NCBI GenBank assembly: GCA_017694145.1 | Contig: JADINF010000051.1 | Span: 1 to 7,047 of the forward strand | Source: Candidatus Stercoripulliclostridium pullicola | GTDB taxonomy: Bacteria > Bacillota > Clostridia > Christensenellales > DTU072 | Direction of reading: 5' to 3' | DNA: 7,047 nt | Shown here: one piece after another, positions 1-4,852 of the stretch | How positions within the stretch are numbered: the first letter of the stretch is position 1 | Layout of the letters: the number at the start of each line of letters is the position of its first letter | Notes under the pieces: generated by a model | What the model was told of the DNA's origin: nothing | The model's input: only the letters and a program-made list of their open reading frames with translations | The model's database searches: none | Made by a program: the position numbers and the translations under genes

Positions 1-245
1 TGCTTACGGAAGGTAAGGACGCCACTGCGTATCTGACCGCCGAAGATCTTGCGGGCGTGGACGACGGCGCGATAGACAAGCTGTGCGCCGAAGCCATAGC
101 TAACAATGCGCGCGCCGTAAACGACTACAGAAACGGCAAGTCGCAGGCAATCAAGGCGCTCGTCGGTTACGTGATGAAAGCCACGCGCGGCAAAGCGGAC
201 GCCGCTACCGTCGAGCAAAAGCTCGTCGCGCTTATCGGAGGATGA
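1..245 (+). CDS. gatB: Aspartyl/glutamyl-tRNA amidotransferase subunit B, C-terminal fragment
   Basis: Only the last 80 or so codons are in the window; the frame is open at the left edge (codons in phase with base 3) and ends at TGA 243-245. GatB is the tRNA-binding subunit of the GatCAB complex, which amidates Glu-tRNA(Gln) and Asp-tRNA(Asn) in the cytoplasm. The visible part is the YqeY-like tail domain. Its hallmarks are the stretch IANNARAVNDYRNGK followed by ALVGYVMKATRGKAD and a final helix ending VALIGG, which matches the classic GatB ending (ANPxxVxDYxxGKxxAxxxLVGxVMKxTxGKAxP). A GTG at 57 could be read as a start but lies inside this domain and has no ribosome site, so the gene clearly begins upstream. 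gatC and gatA often lie upstream but cannot be seen here. The last codons contain the Shine-Dalgarno of the next gene, so the two are likely co-translated. Confidence 0.93.
   Translation, partial: LTEGKDATAYLTAEDLAGVDDGAIDKLCAEAIANNARAVNDYRNGKSQAIKALVGYVMKATRGKADAATVEQKLVALIGG
237..241 (+). promoter_or_regulatory. Ribosome binding site inside the gatB 3' end
   Basis: GGAGG, seven bases before the ATG at 249. It lies in the last sense codons of gatB, so ribosomes finishing gatB end on top of it. This supports the start at 249 and translational coupling. Confidence 0.85.
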
Positions 246-248
246 CTT

Positions 249-674
249 ATGGGATATGCGGATAAAGCCGAGGAACTGTTCCGCTCGGGGCTTTCCTGCG
301 CACAGGCGGTATCTATGGCGCTCGCGCCTAAAGTGGGACTCGACGAAAACACGTTAAAAGCCATATCCGCGCCTTTCGGCGCGGGCTTCGCGCGCTCCCG
401 CGAAGTGTGCGGAGCGGTGAGCGGCATGCTGATGATCATAGGCTACGCCCACCCCGAACTTCAGAAACGCGAAATATACGCTCTCTCCCGCGAAGCCATG
501 GAGGAATTCAAGGCGGAACTCGGAAGCTACGTTTGCCGCGAAATACTCAAAACCGCCGCGGAAACCTCGTCCGTTCCTTCCGAGCGCACTCCCGAATATT
601 ACGTAAAGCGCGTATCCTGCGTGACTTGCGTGAGAACCGCCGCCGCCATCGCGGACAGATATACTTCCCGCTAA
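249..674 (+). CDS. C-GCAxxG-C-C family (redox-active Cys) protein
   Basis: 141 residues, starting 3 bp after the gatB stop with a strong ribosome site. It matches the C_GCAxxG_C_C family (putative redox-active protein), small cytoplasmic proteins common in anaerobes and of uncertain biochemical role. Visible hallmarks: an N-terminal helix AxELFRSGLSCAQAV with Cys17, a glycine-rich FGAGFARSREVCGAVSG segment with Cys54 (the CGAxxG core), Cys96 in a helix, and a terminal CxxC at Cys124 and Cys127. The five cysteines suggest metal or Fe-S binding, or thiol redox chemistry; this is inference. There is no signal peptide or membrane segment. Length is usual for the family. Transcription probably comes from the gat promoter upstream of the window and stops at the hairpin 16 bp after the stop codon. 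Confidence 0.88.
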   Translation: MGYADKAEELFRSGLSCAQAVSMALAPKVGLDENTLKAISAPFGAGFARSREVCGAVSGMLMIIGYAHPELQKREIYALSREAMEEFKAELGSYVCREILKTAAETSSVPSERTPEYYVKRVSCVTCVRTAAAIADRYTSR

Positions 675-690
675 ATACGTTATGCAAAAT

Positions 691-714
691 AAAAGCGTCC
701 GAACGGACGCTTTT
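691..714. terminator. Bidirectional intrinsic terminator between convergent genes
   Basis: Ten-base stem AAAAGCGTCC (691-700) pairs with GGACGCTTTT (705-714) around a GAAC loop. On the plus strand it is followed by T and ATTT; on the minus strand by ATTTTG. It lies 16 bp after the Cys-protein stop and 25 bp after the MATE stop, so it can end both transcripts. Confidence 0.88.
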
Positions 715-739
715 TATTTCAGGAAAAACGGCGAATAAC

Positions 740-2281
740 TTAATCCTTTTCTTCGGATTCCGCGTCGGCGTATCCGCTCACGGTTACGCTCCCGTCGTCC
801 GCTCCCGCCTCCGCTTCCGGTACGTACCGGGCGTCTTCCGCTTCTTCGAGCGATCCTTTCAACCTTCCGAACAGCTCCCTCATTTTGGCTCCGGGGAATA
901 TCTTGCGGTAGGTATATATCGCGACGGGCGTGAAAGCTATAGCGGAGATAAGTTCCGCAGTACCGTAGCCTAGCCACAGGTAATCCAGACCGAAAAGCTT
1001 ACCGAGCAGATATATGAACGGTACGCAGAGTATGAGCTGCCTTAAAAGCATAAGCAGCATCGAGCGCATGCCGTAGCCCACCGAGGTAAACATAGCCGTG
1101 TAGATGACGGAGAACGCCGCCGGCACGAAACCGAGCGCGAGCATTCTGAACGCCCTTTCTCCTATCGACGTCATATTGGCGTCGGCGTTGAAAAGCATCA
1201 GGAAAAGATCGGGAATAGCCATAAAGAGCGCCGTCGCTAAGCACATGATCGCCACAGCCACGACGAGCGCGAGCTTGAAGGTGGCGACAAACCTCTTGCG
1301 GTTATGCGCGCCGTAATTGTATCCCATGATCGGCATGGAGCCCTGATTGAGTCCGAATATCGGCATAAACGCGAAGGACTGCAATTTATAGAACGCGCCG
1401 TATACCGCAACCGCGGTATTGGAATAAGCTATCAGTATCGCGTTCATTACGGTGGTGGTGATCGAACCTATCGCGTTCAAAATTATCGACGGAACGCCTA
1501 CTTTCATTATACCGATGAAATCCTCTTTGGTAGGTCTGAACCCTTTGGCGAAGAAAATGCGTATCTCCTGCTTGCGGAAAATAAGCACCATGAGCGTAAC
1601 CGAAAGTGCCACTATCTGCCCTATAACGGTGGCTATCGCCGCGCCGCGTATACCCATTGCGGGAGCGCCGAGGTAACCGAAAATAAGTATGGGATCGAGG
1701 ATTATGTTGGTGGCGGTACCGCAAAGCATCGAGATCATAGGCGTGAGCATGTTGCCGGTAGCCTGGAGCGTCTTATTAAGTATGACCTCTATGCACTGCC
1801 CGAAAGAAAAGGTCATCACTATCGCAAGGTATCTGAAACCCATCTCGTATATCGCGGGATCGGAAGTGAAAAGCCCTATATAATATTTGGCGGTGACGTA
1901 CCCTATCCCCGCGAAAAGCGCCGCGATAATAAGCGCGAGCATAAGTCCTAATTGCGCTACCCGGCTCGCCGTTTCCTTATCCCCCTCTCCGAGCTTACGC
2001 GCGACGAGCGAATTGACGCCGACGCCCGTTCCTATCGCAAAAGCCGTGACGACCATCTGCATGGGGAAAGCAAGCGTAAGCGCGGTGAGCGCGTCCTGAC
2101 TTATCCTCGCCACGAATATGCTGTCGACTATGTTGTACAATGCCTGCACGAGCATGGAGAACATCGCCGGAAGCGACATCCCGAAAAGCAGTTTGGGAAT
2201 GGACATATTGCCCATCTTATCCGAGGTGTTGACCGCCGCTGCGGCGCCCGATCTCTTCTCCATATCTGAATTAGTATTCAT
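740..2281 (-). CDS. MATE family efflux transporter
   Basis: 513 residues. MATE proteins are 12-helix inner-membrane antiporters that export cationic drugs, metabolites or other organic compounds using Na+ or H+. The N-terminal region is typical of clostridial MATE proteins: DKMGNMSIPKLLFGMSLPAM, then LVQALYNIVDSIFVARIS (residues about 45-61), ALTLAFPMQM, GTGVGVNSLVARKLGEGDK (about 84-102). Repeated hydrophobic helices continue to about residue 455. The C-terminus is unusual: after the last helix there is a basic stretch (KMRELFGRLKG) and then about 38 residues with 13 Asp/Glu and only two Lys/Arg, with no membrane segment. The ATG at 2281 lies inside the end of the PHP gene (11 bp overlap), with AGGAAG almost touching the ATG, so expression probably depends on translation of the PHP gene. 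A second Met at codon 7 has no ribosome site. The substrate cannot be told from sequence. Confidence 0.95.
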   Translation of the reverse strand: MNTNSDMEKRSGAAAAVNTSDKMGNMSIPKLLFGMSLPAMFSMLVQALYNIVDSIFVARISQDALTALTLAFPMQMVVTAFAIGTGVGVNSLVARKLGEGDKETASRVAQLGLMLALIIAALFAGIGYVTAKYYIGLFTSDPAIYEMGFRYLAIVMTFSFGQCIEVILNKTLQATGNMLTPMISMLCGTATNIILDPILIFGYLGAPAMGIRGAAIATVIGQIVALSVTLMVLIFRKQEIRIFFAKGFRPTKEDFIGIMKVGVPSIILNAIGSITTTVMNAILIAYSNTAVAVYGAFYKLQSFAFMPIFGLNQGSMPIMGYNYGAHNRKRFVATFKLALVVAVAIMCLATALFMAIPDLFLMLFNADANMTSIGERAFRMLALGFVPAAFSVIYTAMFTSVGYGMRSMLLMLLRQLILCVPFIYLLGKLFGLDYLWLGYGTAELISAIAFTPVAIYTYRKIFPGAKMRELFGRLKGSLEEAEDARYVPEAEAGADDGSVTVSGYADAESEEKD

Positions 2282-3032
2282 ACTTCCTGAATTTTATTTC
2301 CTCCGTATGAGCGTTTACCACTCTTTCCCATATTTCGGGATAAGGAAGAAGATATTCTATAACGTGCTCGAAACATCCTATTCTCTGCGGATAATGCGCG
2401 TCGGTGTTGGCTATCAGCTTCACGTCGGTGGACAGTATCTGATCGAAGGAGCGATAAGTGAGATCTATATGCTTTGCGTTGAGTTCGAGAAGCGTGCCGT
2501 AATCGGCGCAACACTTGGCTACCTCGCGCGCGTTGACTATGCACATATCGTCGATATGCGCGAGAATGCCTACCGGATAACGCTTTATCATCTGACAAAA
2601 AGCGCGGGTATTCCTGCGAATGACGTCGCCCGAAGGTCTGATAACGTCGCTTATGTATGCGGGAATGTAGAGTTTGAAAAAATCTTTGAGCGACCAAGGC
2701 CGCGCGAAACGGTGAAATCCCGCCAGTATGAAATCGAAAAGCTCGAATTGCTCGGGGCGCATGTCTATGTCGCCTTCCGTACTGATTATATCCGCTTCTA
2801 TGGCGTGGTAAATCTTGAGGTCCTTATAATCTTCGCGCAGTATCTCCAGCCTTCTAGACTGCATCACGGCGGTAGCGTAACGGAGCGCGAAAGGACTCGG
2901 GTTGTTGAATCCGTGATCGGATATGGCGATTGCGGACAAACCTTTTTTACGCGCGGCGTTAAGGTTGGCTTCGATGGAACCCACCCCGTCGGAATATAAA
3001 GTGTGCGTATGGTAATCACCGTACAATTTCAT
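2271..3032 (-). CDS. PHP-domain metal-dependent phosphoesterase
   Basis: 253 residues, a single stand-alone PHP domain of the YcdX/histidinol-phosphatase-like type. The full metal-site set is visible: HTH at His8 and His10, Asp15, DHG at His40, Glu79 (AIEAD), His107 (AGFHRF), His159 (LAHIDD) and Asp211/His213 (NTDAHYP). It should bind two or three metal ions and hydrolyse a phosphate ester, with the substrate unknown. Length is usual for the family; no signal peptide. The start is fixed because HxH begins at residue 8 and there is no later usable Met. The region just before the ATG is A/T-rich and has no well-spaced Shine-Dalgarno; the nearest AAGG is about 18 bases away, inside a hairpin. 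It is the first gene of a two-gene unit with the MATE exporter. Histidinol phosphatase (hisK-type) is possible but no his genes are visible. Confidence 0.93.
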   Translation of the reverse strand: MKLYGDYHTHTLYSDGVGSIEANLNAARKKGLSAIAISDHGFNNPSPFALRYATAVMQSRRLEILREDYKDLKIYHAIEADIISTEGDIDMRPEQFELFDFILAGFHRFARPWSLKDFFKLYIPAYISDVIRPSGDVIRRNTRAFCQMIKRYPVGILAHIDDMCIVNAREVAKCCADYGTLLELNAKHIDLTYRSFDQILSTDVKLIANTDAHYPQRIGCFEHVIEYLLPYPEIWERVVNAHTEEIKFRKYEY

Positions 3033-3047
3033 AAAATATATGTTGCC

Positions 3048-3069
3048 GATCCTTATTAGGATCTATCCT
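3048..3069 (-). promoter_or_regulatory. Overlapping inverted repeats in the PHP 5' leader
   Basis: GATCCT (3048-3053) pairs with AGGATC (3058-3063) around TATT. The same AGGAT (3058-3062) can instead pair with ATCCT (3065-3069) around CT. The two pairings exclude each other. They lie between the predicted minus-strand start site (about 3109) and the PHP start codon, and the first covers the only AAGG in the leader. This could be an operator dyad or an RNA switch-like hairpin; the stems are short, so chance is possible. Confidence 0.4.
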
Positions 3070-3089
3070 CGCTCTATTCGAATTTACTG

Positions 3090-3118
3090 TTGACTTTAGT
3101 CTGATTTAGTAATATATT
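3090..3118 (+). promoter_or_regulatory. Sigma-70-type promoter for the GDPD gene
   Basis: -35 TTGACT (3090-3095), 17-base spacer, -10 TATATT (3113-3118). Expected start near 3125, giving a leader of about 27 bases before the ATG at 3152. Five of six consensus bases match in each box. Confidence 0.75.
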
Positions 3119-3145
3119 ATATAAGAAGCACTACGGAGAAGTCAA
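3116..3145 (-). promoter_or_regulatory. Sigma-70-type promoter for the PHP-MATE unit
   Basis: Read on the minus strand: -35 TTGACT (3145-3140), 18-base spacer, -10 TATAAT (3121-3116, perfect consensus). Expected start near 3109, giving a leader of about 77 bases before the PHP ATG. Its -10 overlaps the plus-strand -10 by three bases, and its -35 lies within the GDPD leader. Confidence 0.72.
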
Positions 3146-3147
3146 GG
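3135..3147 (+). promoter_or_regulatory. Ribosome binding region of the GDPD gene
   Basis: GGAGAA (3135-3140) and AAGG (3144-3147) precede the ATG at 3152. The first is rather far away and the second rather close; either or both could serve. The minus-strand -35 box (3140-3145) overlaps this region. Confidence 0.5.
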
Positions 3148-3151
3148 CATT

Positions 3152-3853
3152 ATGACCAGATTTATAGCACACAGAGGATTGAGCTCGGTATATTATCAGA
3201 ACAGCGAAAAAGCCTTCCGCGCGGCGGCGGCAAGTCCCTTTTTTTACGGCATAGAAACGGACGTATGGTTCACCTCGGACAACGAATGGGTATGCTGCCA
3301 CGACAACAACCCTTTCGCGGACGAGTCGGTTTCGATATCCGAAATCACGCTTAAGGAAGCCCTTACTCTCCCGATGAATCTGAATAAGATGGGTAGCGTG
3401 AAGAATGCGACGGAGAGTTATATCTGCCCGATGATAACATATCTGGAGATCTGCCGCGACGGGAACAAAGTGCCAGTTATAGAGCTCAAATGCAAGCCAT
3501 CCAAAGCAAAGCTCAAAGAGCTAGTCGATATAGTCGATTCTACGGTGGGTATCGACAACGCTATATTCATAAGTTTCCATTTCGTCAACATAGCAAGGCT
3601 GAGAGCCATGAACAGAAGGATACGTCTTCAGGTGCTCGGCAAATATCCCACGTCGGGAAGAGCCTATCTTGCGAAAGGCTACGACATAGATCTGATGTTC
3701 ACGTTCTGTAGCGGCGCGCTCATACGCAAGGCGCATAAAATCGGTCACGAGGTCAATCTCTGGACGGTGAATTCGCGCGCCGTCGCCCGCCACTATATGC
3801 GTTACGGAGTGGATTACATTACTACGAATTTCGATTTTTCCGGTAAAGTCTGA
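3152..3853 (+). CDS. Glycerophosphodiester phosphodiesterase (GDPD family)
   Basis: 233 residues, the usual size for a single cytoplasmic GDPD TIM-barrel. Such enzymes split glycerophosphodiesters, released from phospholipids, into glycerol-3-phosphate and an alcohol. Visible active-site elements: HRG with catalytic His7; metal ligands Glu35 and Asp37 in GIETDV; His50 in the CCHD motif; Glu111 in VIELK; then ISFHF, and the closing strands NLWTVNS and GVDYITTNF. The helix after HRG normally reads PENTxxAF; here it is YQNSEKAF, so the usual Pro-Glu is Tyr-Gln. The last motif has TTN where most members have ITD. The inferred catalytic residues are all kept, so the enzyme is probably active. No signal peptide or membrane segment is seen, unlike periplasmic GlpQ. 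It is transcribed alone from the promoter at 3090-3118 and ends with tandem stops TGA TAA. Confidence 0.92.
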   Translation: MTRFIAHRGLSSVYYQNSEKAFRAAAASPFFYGIETDVWFTSDNEWVCCHDNNPFADESVSISEITLKEALTLPMNLNKMGSVKNATESYICPMITYLEICRDGNKVPVIELKCKPSKAKLKELVDIVDSTVGIDNAIFISFHFVNIARLRAMNRRIRLQVLGKYPTSGRAYLAKGYDIDLMFTFCSGALIRKAHKIGHEVNLWTVNSRAVARHYMRYGVDYITTNFDFSGKV

Positions 3854-3866
3854 TAAACATTTACCG
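3841..3866. repeat. Short inverted repeat across the GDPD stop codon
   Basis: CGGTAAA (3841-3847) and TTTACCG (3860-3866) are perfect complements separated by 12 bases that contain the tandem stops. It is directly upstream of the terminator and may only be an mRNA 3'-end structure. Confidence 0.35.
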
Positions 3867-3878
3867 TGTTAAACAACG

Positions 3879-3899
3879 AAGCCGCCTCAAGGGCGGCTT
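3879..3899. terminator. Intrinsic terminator between convergent GDPD and YdcF genes
   Basis: Stem AAGCCGCC (3879-3886) pairs with GGCGGCTT (3892-3899) around TCAAG. On the plus strand the T-run is TTTTATT. On the minus strand the stem is followed by the fairly T-rich CGTTGTTT, so it probably also ends the YdcF transcript. Confidence 0.82.
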
Positions 3900-3923
3900 T
3901 TATTCGTCTGCATTCATATTTCG

Positions 3924-4352
3924 CTATCGCTCGTCGGTAAAGACTTCGAGCGCGCTTTTGGCGTAACCCGCCTTACGCATGGCGCGCCTGAAAAGGCGCA
4001 CGGGATTGAGATACGGTCTTTCTATGTGCTCGCGCGAGGAACAAAGCACGATCTCTTCCGCGCCCTTTGCGCGAGCGAGAGGCACCGAGTATTTCGCATT
4101 CTGCACTGTGGTAAGCGAGTCGTCCTCTTCCGCTACGGCGTAGGCGGGTATGCCGCGCGCCGTAAGAGCCTTTTTCATCGCGCGCGCTTCGGTTATCCCT
4201 GCCGCGGGATTGGCGGGTCCTCCCGAAACTATTATAAGGTCAATGTCGCCTCTTAGATAACGCTCCTCGGCAAGCGCGAGCCTCTTACGCGTCGGCTCGC
4301 TCAGACTGCCGTCGTCGTTCATGCGGTTCCCGAGCAATATAAGCGCTTTCAT
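3924..4352 (-). CDS. YdcF/SanA-like DUF218 family protein
   Basis: 142 residues. It matches the DUF218 (YdcF/ElyC/SanA) fold: a first strand ALILLGNRM, then LALAEERYLRGDIDLIIVSGG with the SGG loop at 43-45, Glu55 (ITEARAMK), the EEDDSLTTVQNA motif (75-86), and LCSSREHIERP (103-113) with His109 and Arg112. The family is loosely tied to envelope functions and nucleotide or SAM-like ligand binding; the reaction is unknown. Many relatives have an N-terminal membrane helix, but this one starts directly at the first strand and should be a soluble cytoplasmic domain. Its ATG comes one base after the TGA of the PPC gene, so it is very likely translationally coupled. It ends at TAG (3926-3924), 24 bp from the shared terminator stem. 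Confidence 0.85.
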   Translation of the reverse strand: MKALILLGNRMNDDGSLSEPTRKRLALAEERYLRGDIDLIIVSGGPANPAAGITEARAMKKALTARGIPAYAVAEEDDSLTTVQNAKYSVPLARAKGAEEIVLCSSREHIERPYLNPVRLFRRAMRKAGYAKSALEVFTDER

Positions 4353-4353
4353 T

Positions 4354-4779
4354 TCAGTCTTCGAATTTCATAAGATTGAGTCCGGTTTCGTCGTCGTAAA
4401 ATCTACCTATTCCCGCCTCGAACAAGGTTATGAATATCTCCGCGGTGGCGCTGACGTACGCTTCGTTCAGATGTCCTGCGTATACGTTTTCTATACCGCC
4501 GAGAACGACGTGCAGATGAAGATACGGTTTCCCGTCCGCTCCTACGGAAATATTCCCCGTAAGCGAGGCTATCTCCATATCCTCTTCGAGCTCGCGTTTC
4601 ACGTACCGCTTATCCGAGGTGCGCAACACTCCTATAGTAGCGCGACCGACGGCGCCTATACCGCTCACGCACGCCGCGGAAACACTTTCACGCGCGGCTA
4701 CGGTCGTAAGCGAAGCAACTATTTCTTCCCCTTTTACGAGCCGCAGCGCTATGACGCCGCCCTTTCTGACATATTCCAT
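4354..4779 (-). CDS. PPC/DUF296 domain protein
   Basis: 141 residues, essentially one PPC domain (plants and prokaryotes conserved, DUF296, PF03479). Visible family marks: ALRLVKGEEI near the N-terminus, VSGIGAV (38-44), ASLTGNIS (71-78), LHLHVVLG (87-94) with His88 and His90, AGHLNEA (101-107) with His103, and SATAEIFI. The three histidines are in the place where bacterial members bind a metal ion. Bacterial PPC proteins form trimers; in plants the domain is joined to AT-hook DNA-binding motifs, which are absent here. The function in bacteria is not established. The start at 4779 has GGAG at 4787-4790 with a 7-base gap. The gene is followed at one base by the YdcF gene, forming a tight pair. 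No convincing promoter was seen in the 73 bp upstream, so it may be read from the lipoprotein transcript. Confidence 0.9.
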   Translation of the reverse strand: MEYVRKGGVIALRLVKGEEIVASLTTVAARESVSAACVSGIGAVGRATIGVLRTSDKRYVKRELEEDMEIASLTGNISVGADGKPYLHLHVVLGGIENVYAGHLNEAYVSATAEIFITLFEAGIGRFYDDETGLNLMKFED

Positions 4780-4786
4780 AATAAAG

Positions 4787-4790
4787 CTCC
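4787..4790 (-). promoter_or_regulatory. Ribosome binding site of the PPC gene
   Basis: GGAG on the minus strand, seven bases before the ATG at 4779, which supports this start. Confidence 0.75.
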
Positions 4791-4823
4791 GTTACCTAAT
4801 GCAATAAGTTTCCGAGTAAGTTA

Positions 4824-4846
4824 CGGGGCGGCTTGCCGCCGCCCCG
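4824..4846 (-). other. GC-rich hairpin between lipoprotein and PPC genes
   Basis: Nine-base stem CGGGGCGGC (4824-4832) pairs with GCCGCCCCG (4838-4846) around a five-base loop, 6 bp after the lipoprotein stop. On the minus strand it is followed by TAACTTACTC, not a T-run, so it is a poor intrinsic terminator. It may stabilise the 3' end of the upstream message or reduce read-through into the PPC-YdcF pair. Confidence 0.6.
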
Positions 4847-4852
4847 AGCGCA

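Noticed and set aside
57..245. Separate small gene starting at GTG 57
   Set aside because: The frame is open upstream to the window edge and the protein matches the GatB tail domain; no ribosome site precedes the GTG.
407..973. 188-codon plus-strand frame overlapping the Cys protein, terminator and MATE 3' end
   Set aside because: It runs through a clear terminator hairpin and its Arg/His-rich product looks like an off-frame shadow of two well-supported genes.
2118..2999. 293-codon plus-strand frame antisense to MATE and PHP
   Set aside because: Both opposite-strand genes have complete family motifs; no ribosome site or family resemblance was seen for this frame.
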